From contig NZ_CP145905.1 of the NCBI RefSeq assembly GCF_036894955.1, positions 1,061,501 to 1,125,500 of the forward strand: 64,000 nt of DNA. The letters are read 5' to 3'. The notes beneath the pieces are model-generated. The model was not told where the DNA came from and searched no databases. It saw only the letters and a list, made by a program, of their open reading frames with translations. Each line of letters starts with the position of its first letter. The first letter of the stretch is position 1. The stretch comes from Paenibacillus sp. KS-LC4 (GTDB lineage: Bacteria; Bacillota; Bacilli; Paenibacillales; Paenibacillaceae). A program made the position numbers and the translations under genes. Positions 8,641 through 16,541 of the stretch are shown one piece after another.

Positions 8641-9429
8641 ATGAGAAAACCCGGTATTCTCGTCATAAGCCATGGCTCGCGCGATGCGCAGTGGGTGCGG
8701 CTTGTAGATGAAGCAGTAGAGCGGGCAACAAAGACGATGCAGCGGGCCGAGGTGCCCGTGTATTCGTCTTTTCTTGAAATTGTAGAAGGACGGCTCATTC
8801 AGGACGGCATTGATGAGCTGGAGGCGCAGGGCGTAACGGAGCTTTATGTGCTGCCGCTGTTTATTTCATCGGGCAGTACGCATATTGATGAGATTGGACA
8901 GGCCTTTGGCTTTGCGCCGATATCGGATTTTGAGGGCGATCTGGGCGTGTTTCGGGTGAACGCGCATGTCCATATGGGAATGCCGATTAATGATGATCCG
9001 GAAATTGCTGAGCTGCTGCTGGAGAATTTGAAGCCGCTCAGCGAGGAGCCGAGCCGCGAAGCGCTGCTATTAATTGGCCACGGCAGCAAGGAGCCGGTGT
9101 TCCATGAGCGCTGGCAGCAGGGTTTGGATGCGCTAGCTGGGCGTATTCGCGAGCTGGGAGGCTTCGCGCGCGCGGAAACGGCGATGCTGCTGCCTGATCA
9201 GGCGGCAGAGCGGTTGAAGGGCATGCAGGTGGAACGGCCGGAGGAAGCGGTTATCGTCGTGCCGCTATTTTTGAGCAATGGCTATTTCACGAATGAGGTC
9301 ATACCGGAGCGCTTGTCGGGACTAGAGTACCGCTATAACGGTAGGCCGATGCTGCCTGATCCGGCGATTGAGCGCTGGCTGGTAAGGAATATGGTGGATT
9401 GGCTGGCGGGAGTGGAACGGATGGAATAG
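8641..9429 (+). CDS. cbiX: Sirohydrochlorin chelatase family protein (CbiX/SirB type)
   Basis: A 262-residue, two-domain class II chelatase. Each half has the family motif: ISHGSRDAQW near the N-terminus and IGHGSKEP in the middle. Each also has a VLPLF/VVPLF strand followed by the metal-side segment (ISSGSTHIDEIG; LSNGYFTNEVIP). These enzymes insert Co2+ or Fe2+ into sirohydrochlorin in cobalamin or siroheme synthesis. No other tetrapyrrole gene is nearby. A GTG at 8632 is an alternative start; the ATG at 8641 has AGGTG 10 nt upstream. Confidence 0.85.
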   Translation: MRKPGILVISHGSRDAQWVRLVDEAVERATKTMQRAEVPVYSSFLEIVEGRLIQDGIDELEAQGVTELYVLPLFISSGSTHIDEIGQAFGFAPISDFEGDLGVFRVNAHVHMGMPINDDPEIAELLLENLKPLSEEPSREALLLIGHGSKEPVFHERWQQGLDALAGRIRELGGFARAETAMLLPDQAAERLKGMQVERPEEAVIVVPLFLSNGYFTNEVIPERLSGLEYRYNGRPMLPDPAIERWLVRNMVDWLAGVERME

Positions 9430-9720
9430 ACGGAACGGATGGAATAGATGGAAGTCAAGTGAATCGAAGTGTATTGAATTAAAGTGAAATGTAATAGAAT
9501 TGAAATGAATTGAAGTGTAGTGAAGTATAGAGGATTCGATTGAAATATAGTGAAGTACAGTGAAGTACGATGAAGTGAAGTGTAGTGGATTGAATCGAAG
9601 AGGATTAAATTGGAACATAGTGAAGTATAGCGAAGCGTATTGAAGTGCATTGTAGTGAAGTGGTTCGAAAGGCGCGAAATTCGAGTGAAATAACGCAAAG
9701 TTGGAGTGAAATAAATAGTT
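9430..9720. repeat. Degenerate GAAGTR/TAGTGAAGTA low-complexity repeat
   Basis: About 290 bp dominated by irregular repeats of short units such as GAAGTG, TAGTGAAGTA, TTGAATCGAAG and GAATTGAAATG. It begins with a small duplication of ACGGATGGAATAG that runs out of the end of the chelatase gene. The strand is purine-rich with hardly any C. Minus-strand open frames across it are Phe/His/Ser/Thr-rich artefacts of the repeat. The remaining 150 bp up to the next gene hold nothing I can name. Confidence 0.75.
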
Positions 9721-9880
9721 GGTAAATGAAATGAACACCCGAGTAGGCGGGTAAACGTATAATAGTGGAACGTGAATAGCTGGAAGTGGAAAGCAAAATA
9801 CAACGAATGAAGCATGCGCGAAGGCGATAGGTAGGCCTACCGACACATGAGAAATAGCAAAAGGCTTGGAGGTCACGCTG

Positions 9881-10798
9881 ATGGCAGCATATAAAAGAGC
9901 AAGATTAATCTATAATCCTTCCTCCGGCAGGGAAGAAATGAAGCGCAGGCTTCCAGATATTTTGCAGCGGCTGGAGCGCGGCGGCATTGAGACGAGCTGC
10001 CACGCGACGATAGGCGAGGGCGATGCGACGCTTGCAGCAGCCGAGGCCGCGGAGCGCGGCTATGATCTGATCATTGCGGCGGGCGGTGACGGAACGCTGT
10101 ATGAGGTCATTAATGGGCTGGCGGAAAAGCCGAATTTGCCGCCGCTGGGCATTTTGCCGCTCGGAACAACGAATGATTTCGCTAGGGCGCTCGGCATCCC
10201 GAAGCATTGGGAATATGCGGTCGATCTGATCATTCAGCAGTATACGCGCCCGATTGATGTCGGCAAGGCGAATGAGCGTTATTTTATCAATATTGCGGGT
10301 GGCGGCTCGTTGACGGAGCTTACGTATGATGTGCCGAGCAAGCTAAAGACGATGATTGGGCAGCTGGCGTATTATATGAAGGGCATGGAAAAAATGACGC
10401 GCCTCAGCCCGACGGAGCTGAAAATCCAGGCCGCAGGCGTTGGCGATTTTCATGAGGAATTTATGCTTTTTCTCATCTGCAACAGTAACTCGGTTGGCGG
10501 GTTTGAGAAGCTGGCACCAGACTCGAAGCTTGACGATGGGTTGTTTGACGTTATTTTGCTGCGAAAATGCAATTTGGCGGAGTTTATTCGTCTCGTGTCG
10601 CTCGCGCTGCGCGGGGAGCATATGAATGATCCGCATATTATCCATTTCCGCACGAATGAGATGAAGGTCACGACGCCAGACTACGTGCAGATCAATCTCG
10701 ATGGCGAGTACGGCGGCAAGCTGCCGTTTACGTTCTCGGTGCTGCCCTCGCATTTGCGAATTTTTGCCGATGAGATGGGCGAGTCGACCTATCGGTAG
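9881..10798 (+). CDS. dagK: Diacylglycerol kinase (DgkB/YegS family)
   Basis: A 305-residue lipid kinase. It has the N-terminal NPSSGREE loop, the catalytic glycine motif AAGGDGTLYEVING, the LPLGTTNDFARALG segment and the C-terminal substrate domain with INLDGEYGG. The family phosphorylates diacylglycerol to phosphatidate at the membrane, recycling lipid from lipoteichoic acid synthesis. The ATG at 9881 is preceded by GGAGGT at 7 nt; a TTG at 9866 overlaps that site. The methyltransferase gene downstream reproduces the dgkB-rlmCD pair of Bacillus subtilis. Confidence 0.93.
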   Translation: MAAYKRARLIYNPSSGREEMKRRLPDILQRLERGGIETSCHATIGEGDATLAAAEAAERGYDLIIAAGGDGTLYEVINGLAEKPNLPPLGILPLGTTNDFARALGIPKHWEYAVDLIIQQYTRPIDVGKANERYFINIAGGGSLTELTYDVPSKLKTMIGQLAYYMKGMEKMTRLSPTELKIQAAGVGDFHEEFMLFLICNSNSVGGFEKLAPDSKLDDGLFDVILLRKCNLAEFIRLVSLALRGEHMNDPHIIHFRTNEMKVTTPDYVQINLDGEYGGKLPFTFSVLPSHLRIFADEMGESTYR

Positions 10799-10951
10799 TA
10801 TAATGGATTTATGTGAGCGTGAAGTGGATAGGATAGATCAGGGATTCGTGTATGATGGCGAGTCATTTTGTGAAAAAGAATAAGAGCAGAAAGTTGGCCG
10901 CTTAGCGGCCTGCTTGCGTTAATGGCGATATAGAGCGGAGCGGGTAGAGCA

Positions 10952-12508
10952 ATGAACAGAAGGAATAACAGAGGTGGCGGCGGACGTGGGCGCAGCAATT
11001 CCCAGTCGAAGCCGCCGGAAAATGTGCCGGTAAGCAAAAATGAAGAGGTCATCCTCGATATTATCGGACTGACGCATGACGGGGAAGGGGTAGGCCGTAC
11101 TGATGGCTACACCCTTTTTGTGCAGGGCGCACTCCCTGGTGAGCGCGTGCGCGCGAAGGTCATGAAGACGAAGAAACAGTACGGCTATGCTCGCTTGCAG
11201 GAGCTACTCATTGAGAGCGATGACCGCGTTGAGCCGCCATGCGATATTTACAAGCAATGCGGCGGCTGCCAGCTTCAGCATATGGACTATGACGCCCAGT
11301 TGAGCTGGAAACGCCAGCATGTGGTGGACAATCTCGTGCGGATCGGCAAGCTGAGCGTGGCTGGGGAAGCGGAGAAGTTACAGACACAGGCACAGGTTCA
11401 AGTAGGCAGCTCTGTGGAAAATAAAGTGGCGGACGCAGCCGTTATTGTACATCCGACGATTGGGATGGACGAACCTTGGCGCTATCGGAATAAGGCGCAG
11501 GTGCCTATTGGTATGATGACGGGCGGTCATGCTAATGACGGTGATGGTGCGGAAAGTAAGCTGATTGCTGGTTTTTATGCGCGCGGCAGCCATAGGATCA
11601 TTGATATGGACGATTGCCTGATTCAGCATGATCGAAATGATGAGATCGTGAGGGCAGTGAAGTCGATTGGTCGTGAGCTAGGCGTAACTGGATATGATGA
11701 GGAGAGCGGACGCGGCGTGCTGCGCCATGTGATGGCGCGTACGGGCTTTGTAACGGGTGAAATGATGGTTGTGCTTGTGACGAATGTGCGCAAGCTGCCG
11801 CAGGCTGAGCGCTGGGTGGAGCGCATTCGTGAGGAGCTTCCAGGTGTGACGAGCATCGTTCAAAATGTGAATGAGCGGAACACGAATGTGATTTTTGGCG
11901 ATGAGACGAAGGTGCTGTGGGGCAGCGACGTTATTTATGATGAGCTTGACGGTATTCGCTTCGCGATATCGGCGAGATCGTTCTATCAGGTGAACCCGCT
12001 GCAGACGGTAGCCTTGTACCGCAAAGCGGTGGAGTATGCGGCGCTGACCGGGACGGAGTCGGTCATTGACGCTTATTGCGGGATCGGGACGATATCGCTA
12101 TTCCTAGCGCGGCAGGCTGGGCGCGTGTACGGCGTAGAGATCGTGCCGGAGGCGATTGAGGATGCGAAGCGCAATGCGGAGTTGAATGGTATTGGGAATG
12201 CGACGTTCGAGGCGGGTCCTGCCGAGGTCGTCATTCCGCGCTGGCGTGAGGAGGGCGGAATTGTGCCCGACGTCATCGTCGTCGATCCGCCGCGTAAAGG
12301 TTGCGATCCCGAGCTGCTGGAGACGATTCTAGCGATGCAGCCGGAGAGAGTCGTGTATGTGAGCTGTAATCCGTCGACGCTGGCGCGGGATTTGCGGGTG
12401 TTGGAGGATGGTGGGTATCGGACGGTTGAAGTGCAGCCGGTGGATATGTTTCCGCATACGACACATGTGGAGTGCGTGGTGGGGATATATAGGGATCATA
12501 AGCATTGA
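10952..12508 (+). CDS. rlmCD: 23S rRNA (uracil-C5) methyltransferase RlmCD, with variant C-terminus
   Basis: A 518-residue RumA/TrmA-family enzyme. It has a TRAM domain (LTHDGEGVGRTDGYTLFVQG), Fe-S cysteines (CDIYKQCGGCQ), SAM-binding VIDAYCGIGTISLF, the VDPPRKGCD motif and the catalytic-cysteine loop YVSCNPSTLARD. It methylates U747/U1939-type positions in 23S rRNA. A Gln/Val-rich insertion of about 30 residues lies near residue 145. The last residues (HVECVVGIYRDHKH) appear to be a replacement tail. Remnants with alternative tails (HVECCVWLVRE, HVECCVLLMRE, HVECVVRLYRED) lie downstream at 12.59, 29.28 and 14.61 kb. Confidence 0.93.
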   Translation: MNRRNNRGGGGRGRSNSQSKPPENVPVSKNEEVILDIIGLTHDGEGVGRTDGYTLFVQGALPGERVRAKVMKTKKQYGYARLQELLIESDDRVEPPCDIYKQCGGCQLQHMDYDAQLSWKRQHVVDNLVRIGKLSVAGEAEKLQTQAQVQVGSSVENKVADAAVIVHPTIGMDEPWRYRNKAQVPIGMMTGGHANDGDGAESKLIAGFYARGSHRIIDMDDCLIQHDRNDEIVRAVKSIGRELGVTGYDEESGRGVLRHVMARTGFVTGEMMVVLVTNVRKLPQAERWVERIREELPGVTSIVQNVNERNTNVIFGDETKVLWGSDVIYDELDGIRFAISARSFYQVNPLQTVALYRKAVEYAALTGTESVIDAYCGIGTISLFLARQAGRVYGVEIVPEAIEDAKRNAELNGIGNATFEAGPAEVVIPRWREEGGIVPDVIVVDPPRKGCDPELLETILAMQPERVVYVSCNPSTLARDLRVLEDGGYRTVEVQPVDMFPHTTHVECVVGIYRDHKH

Positions 12509-12575
12509 TGCACGTGGGAAAAAGAGGAGTAGTGATATGTTCCCGCATTCAAAAAAATGTCGTGAGGTTGAGTGT
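12449..12575 (+). repeat. rlmCD tail copy A (current gene end plus downstream homology)
   Basis: The in-use 3' end of rlmCD and the following about 65 bp (through TATGTTCCCGCATTCAAAA) are closely similar to 14606-14720. The first 20 bases of the match (ACACATGTGGAGTGCGTGGT) are identical. After the stop codon the sequence would read CTWEKEE-stop, parallel to copy B's CPNWEKEEQ-stop. Confidence 0.85.
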
Positions 12576-12589
12576 GGAAACATTATATT

Positions 12590-12641
12590 CTTTTCATGCA
12601 CATGGCACGTGGAGTGCTGTGTGTGGTTGGTTAGGGAGTAG
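12590..12641 (+). repeat. rlmCD tail remnant C
   Basis: It reads (T)WHVECCVWLVRE-stop in one frame. This resembles the usual RlmCD C-terminus (HVECVVLL-type) more than the present gene end does. It is probably a displaced older gene end. Confidence 0.65.
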
Positions 12642-12668
12642 TAATTGGATCCACATTTTACCTATATC

Positions 12669-12706
12669 AAAAGCCCAATCCTTTGTGAGAGGGCTTTTGT
12701 TTTATA
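12669..12706 (+). terminator. Rho-independent terminator, probably the original rlmCD terminator
   Basis: The perfect arms AAAAGCCC/GGGCTTTT are followed by GTTTTA. It directly follows tail remnant C. Confidence 0.8.
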
Positions 12707-13116
12707 ATATGATATTTTAACAATACTGCAACTTCAATCGAGTATCTTTTTTTAGTACTGATTTTGCTAATTTTGTGGAGGATATTAGGTTCGTATAGTG
12801 AAACATCAAAGTTGTAATTTTTGAAATGAAAAGTATGGAGTGTTGAAATTGCTATAGAGATTACTGAGCAACAAAGTGAACTAGCCCGTATGCCCAATTG
12901 TAGCAAAGCTTTAAATCACATTACAGATTCTAATATAAATAAAATGACTGCCAATTTTGATCAAATAGGTTTAGTAACGGAAGTCTGTACTTGGATATAA
13001 TAAATCAATGAAATTCAAAATGAAGTATTATAAAAGATTAAGTGAAAATGGGGGCTGGGGTTACATAGGATGTGGAACCCGCCATTTTTTAGAACATTGA
13101 GCAAATCTAAATCACG
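12707..13116. other. A/T-rich stretch without a supported gene
   Basis: An open stretch of about 55 codons around 12848-13000 (containing ITEQQSELARM) weakly recalls the C-terminal signalling helix of a chemotaxis receptor. It has no start or domain, so I do not call it a gene. Nothing else is recognisable. Confidence 0.3.
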
Positions 13117-13324
13117 ATGAAGGACGTGTTCAAGGACGGACTGGAGGCCAAAGTGGAGATTGACACCCAATTGGATTATGCCCATTATGATCATAATAAA
13201 GTAAACCAAGAACAGTTGAAACGACTATGGTAATAAAAACCGTGCACACCGAGTACTGCGATCAGGCGATCAAAGTCCCACGCGATCGGCTGGTCCTAAT
13301 CGAAACTGTCGTCGGTTGCAATTA
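13117..13324 (+). pseudogene. IS256-family transposase remnant
   Basis: Two short frames on either side of a frame change match the conserved N-terminal part of IS256/mutator transposases. The first is MKDVFKDGLEAKVE, then LDYAHYDHNK. The second is KTVHTEYCDQAIKVPRDR, which parallels the family's KTVRSEYG-VPRDR segment. Stops interrupt it and the catalytic DDE region is missing, so it is a decayed fragment. The intervening 13325-13639 holds another short frame ending IIEKINQKPA-stop that I cannot assign. Confidence 0.6.
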
Positions 13325-13639
13325 AAAGATAAATTTGTAGAATTTTGCAGGACTTTGTACCGGGTCTATAGAAGTAATTCTAAAATCATGGGTATTTTAT
13401 CATTCTAAATAAATAATTGACTAAACGGAGGACGGCTGGGACGCCTACATTCGCTTGCTAGCTATCTCATTGGGTGCTACAGGTTGCTCTTACATCTATC
13501 CTAAGATCATTGAAAAGATTAACCAAAAACCTGCATAAGTCTCTCGGGAGACTAATGGTTTTTGCAAACTTAGCAGTTCAAAAAATATAAAATAAAGAAT
13601 TACAGTTTAAAAAAAATAATTAAACTAAGTGAGGGAAAT

Positions 13640-14269
13640 ATGGGGGAAAATCAAAAAAATATTAATCAATATAACTTTAATGAAAAGACAAATTTTAATG
13701 GACCAACACAAATTGCTGCAGGAGATATAATAAACAACGTACCAAATACTTATCTTCAAGAGGCAAAATATACGCCTGAACCAGCATGGCGAAGCCCATT
13801 TACTATGGCTGTTTTAACGTGGATTAGCTGTGCCATTTCAATTGGAGGGTTGCTTCCTATTGGTAGTAAAATAGTAAAAAATGGTCTCAATGTTTTTCAT
13901 GGAACTCCGAAGGCATCATTAGGTTTTGAAATTCAGGTTTATTTAATAATATTTGTAATATTGATTATCTTATTTGTGGTTTTTCTCAGTCTTAGGAGAA
14001 TTGCCAAAAGTCAAACTAGGTACCCTCTGTTTTTTAATTTTGCAATCAGTGGTTATGGTAAAAGATTGACATTAGAGAAAATACATATTGATAAATGTCC
14101 TCAATGTGGGGGAAAGATGAAATATTATAATAAACCAGTGGAATGGAGGGAGGTACAGTATAGTGATGGTAGAAAAAAGCGTGAAACTACAAAAAGGGTA
14201 CCTGCATTAGAGTGTAAGCGAAATTCAGAGCATTGGTATAGAGTTGACCCTGCCGAAGATATGTTATGA
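13640..14269 (+). CDS. Two-helix membrane protein with N-terminal NINQ/FNGPTQ motif and C-terminal zinc ribbon
   Basis: A 209-residue protein of low-GC codon use. The first 35 residues (NINQYNFNEKTNFNGPTQIAAG) resemble short beta motifs (FNGPVTG-like) often found at the N-termini of bacterial conflict and signalling proteins. Two hydrophobic helices follow (about 52-72 and 95-118). The tail is cytosolic, with CPQCGGKM and a later Cys that could complete a zinc ribbon. The ribosome site GAGGG precedes the ATG closely. I do not recognise the full-length family. It lies inside the island flanked by rlmCD tails A and B, so it is probably cargo. Confidence 0.7.
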   Translation: MGENQKNINQYNFNEKTNFNGPTQIAAGDIINNVPNTYLQEAKYTPEPAWRSPFTMAVLTWISCAISIGGLLPIGSKIVKNGLNVFHGTPKASLGFEIQVYLIIFVILIILFVVFLSLRRIAKSQTRYPLFFNFAISGYGKRLTLEKIHIDKCPQCGGKMKYYNKPVEWREVQYSDGRKKRETTKRVPALECKRNSEHWYRVDPAEDML

Positions 14270-14356
14270 TAGTTTTCGTTAGGTGATTCAATTTCATAAT
14301 GCATTGACTTGAAAAATTACAGACGTCCACAATGTGATGGTGTTGCCTTTGTATTT

Positions 14357-14545
14357 TTATGCTGTTTGCATGTCTTGTTGCTTGCTGACACGGTCTACGA
14401 AGAGCTTCATGCTGTTGTAGACTAAGGTAACGAGGTTAAAATGTAGTTTTGCCCTTTGACCAGTACGGGTCGTCCCAAGTCGTTCAATTGAAAAAATTTG
14501 AGATACGCATTTACGTGTTCTACTACGGGTCTCCGCTTTGGCTCA
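14357..14545 (-). pseudogene. Transposase C-terminal remnant (IS5/IS1182-like)
   Basis: On the minus strand an in-frame stretch encodes ETRSRTRKCVSQIFSIERLG, then GTTRTGQRAKLHFNLVTLVY and a short tail ending QDMQTA-stop. The RxKxHF-NLVTLVYN pattern is typical of the C-terminal end of DDE transposases of IS5/IS1182 type. A stop codon immediately upstream in this frame and the absence of the rest show that it is truncated. Confidence 0.6.
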
Positions 14546-14605
14546 AGGTAGACTTGGGCCTAAAGGGGAGGAGGAAATGTATATCTGGTCCATGCCGATC
14601 ACTTA

Positions 14606-14720
14606 ACACATGTGGAGTGCGTGGTAAGGTTATATCGGGAAGATAAGCATTGTCCCAATTGGGAAAAAGAGGAACAGTGATATGTTCCCACATTCAAAAT
14701 ATGTTCTGAAGTTAGTGCGG
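14606..14720 (+). repeat. rlmCD tail copy B
   Basis: About 115 bp closely matching the 3' end of rlmCD and the sequence after it (12461-12575). It encodes THVECVVRLYREDKHCPNWE, then KEEQ-stop. It is separated from the gene by a 2-kb block with transposase remnants and the zinc-ribbon protein. It has the layout of a right-hand attachment copy. Confidence 0.8.
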
Positions 14721-14795
14721 GATATACATGACATGTGAATTATTGTGTTGATGTTCAGGTAATGGGGTTTAGGATTATTTTGACTAATCAGGATA

Positions 14796-14839
14796 ATACA
14801 GTAAAGGCTCCAGCTTAAATGCTGGAGCCTTTACTGTAT
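14796..14839. terminator. 19-bp perfect inverted repeat, likely bidirectional terminator
   Basis: The arms ATACAGTAAAGGCTCCAGC and their exact complement flank loop TTAAAT. It lies downstream of the minus-strand methyltransferase gene. No long T-run follows, so termination is likely but not certain. Confidence 0.6.
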
Positions 14840-14985
14840 ACGTACTACTCTATTTTATTTATATATTTAATGGGGAGGAAATACTCATTAAAGGCAGTAG
14901 TAGAATATTTTTAGGAAAATAAACTTTCTTCCTAAAAGTATTTTTTGACTCTTGATATTGATTGTAGTGTTGGCTCAACGTAACT

Positions 14986-16149
14986 TTAAAATTTTTTTAA
15001 ATCATCATAGAACATCTTAATAAATGAACTAGCCAATTTAACTGGGACGGCATTACCAATTTGAGTTGCAATATTCTCAGTTGAACCTTCGTTTGGCTTG
15101 CCATCAAGTCGTCCAGTGAATTTGTATGTCTCGGGGAAGGTCTGGATTAAAGCTGCTTCACGCATACTTATTGCCCGATCTTCTAACGGGTGACCAAACC
15201 GACCTTTGGTGTATGCTAAGCAGCCGCACGTAATAGTAGGAGAATAACTAAAAAAGTTCATTCTTCCATATACGTCTCCAAAGTTCACATTCTTTTTAGT
15301 GTGACACTCTAATCCTAGATTTAAAGTAGCCTCCCAATCTGATCTACTACCACCGTTTTTAGGTGTATTTTGAATTCTTTTCAAATTGGTCTCCGATAAG
15401 TTTCTACATTTGTGCAATTTATCGTTAGGATCAGTTTCCCCAGCTTTAATTGATGCCAATTTAAAACTTTTTAAGTACTCTCCTAATGTTGGAGCGGTTT
15501 TTTTCTCAGGCCACAACGGGAGTGGATTCTTTATAAATGGTATTCCTTTAGAATTGTACATAATTACGGAATCAATATTTGGGAAAATATCTATTTTTTT
15601 TCCGATTAATATAAGTCTTTTTCTATGCTGAGGTACTCCGTAGTCAACGGCATTCACGACTTCAAAACGAAGTTGATAAGAGGGTCTGTTCACATACCTT
15701 TTATGACCCGTATTTGTTAAGTTGCAAATTACCTCAAGAAATTTATGGAAAATTTCAAAGTTGAGAATATTGTCTACATTCTCAAAAAAAATAAATTTTG
15801 GCTCAAACAGGTTAGATACTCGAATAATCTCCATAATTAGTTTATTTCTCTCATCAGTGCTATTTGAACTTTTTTTTCTACTATGTCTGGAAAATCCTTG
15901 ACAAGGGGGCGTAGCGACAAGAAGATCAAGATTTCTGCCATTAAGATTCATTTTCTTGATTTTGAGTAATTTCTTTTTCTTGATTTTTCGTATATCTTTT
16001 ATGAGAAGATGGTCCTTATTATGATTCAATGAATATGTACTTGCAATAATTTTGTCGTATTCAACAGAACAAATTATTTTAAAATGTTCCTTCAATGCTT
16101 CGGACACTCCACCTGCCCCTGAAAATAAGTCGATAGCCGTATATTTCAA
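14986..16149 (-). CDS. DNA (cytosine-5) methyltransferase
   Basis: A C5-cytosine methyltransferase of 387 residues. It has motif I (AIDLFSGAGG), motif IV with the catalytic Cys near residue 83 (TPPCQGFSRHS), motif VI (FFENVDNIL), motif VIII (VPQHRKRLILIG) and motif X (IATQIGNAVPVKLA). The target-recognition region lies between VIII and IX. The TTG start is chosen because TGGAGGG lies 8 nt upstream; an ATG at 16173 has no ribosome site. The codon use is strongly A/T-rich. It is divergent from the ATPase-receiver-nuclease operon and is the natural candidate for its protective modification enzyme, though that link is inferred. Confidence 0.9.
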   Translation of the reverse strand: MKYTAIDLFSGAGGVSEALKEHFKIICSVEYDKIIASTYSLNHNKDHLLIKDIRKIKKKKLLKIKKMNLNGRNLDLLVATPPCQGFSRHSRKKSSNSTDERNKLIMEIIRVSNLFEPKFIFFENVDNILNFEIFHKFLEVICNLTNTGHKRYVNRPSYQLRFEVVNAVDYGVPQHRKRLILIGKKIDIFPNIDSVIMYNSKGIPFIKNPLPLWPEKKTAPTLGEYLKSFKLASIKAGETDPNDKLHKCRNLSETNLKRIQNTPKNGGSRSDWEATLNLGLECHTKKNVNFGDVYGRMNFFSYSPTITCGCLAYTKGRFGHPLEDRAISMREAALIQTFPETYKFTGRLDGKPNEGSTENIATQIGNAVPVKLASSFIKMFYDDLKKF

Positions 16150-16188
16150 CGAAGTAACCCTCCATATAATCAATCCTTATAACTCACT

Positions 16189-16216
16189 ATTGTAACTTAA
16201 ATTATGCATCTATGAA
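16189..16216 (-). promoter_or_regulatory. Promoter for the C5 methyltransferase
   Basis: Read on the minus strand, TTCATA and TACAAT are 16 nt apart, about 40 nt before the TTG start. Confidence 0.55.
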
Positions 16217-16490
16217 AAGGGGGAATTAATCATTGAAATCTATATTATAGTTTTTAAAATCTAAGATGAGGGAATAATCGAGAAGAGTATGAAAGTCTGA
16301 ATGATTTTATAGGCGATAAATTGGGGGAATAATCAGTAATCATTATTGATAACACTACGGACCTAGCTAAGATGTGAGTCAGAAGAACGAGTAACTACTT
16401 GAAAAAACAAAGGTAAATAATTGATAAAGTGACATATAAATATTCCACTGTTTTAGAATAAATGGTAAACTAATTATGGGAATAGGCGAT

Positions 16491-16518
16491 TTGTCCTAGG
16501 TATGGGTATGAGTATAAT
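16491..16518 (+). promoter_or_regulatory. Promoter for the ATPase-receiver-nuclease operon
   Basis: TTGTCC and a perfect TATAAT are separated by 16 nt, placing transcription start about 15-18 nt before the first start codon, a very short leader. The rest of 16217-16490 is A/T-rich with no gene. Confidence 0.65.
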
Positions 16519-16541
16519 TTGATGGGGGGCATCTTCGCATC

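Noticed and set aside
9322..9876. Long minus-strand open frames rich in Phe, His, Ser and Thr
   Set aside because: They arise from the purine-rich degenerate repeat read backwards; there is no ribosome site or domain.
12848..13000. Chemotaxis-receptor fragment
   Set aside because: About 55 codons weakly recall a receptor helix, but without the conserved hairpin tip the call is unsupported.
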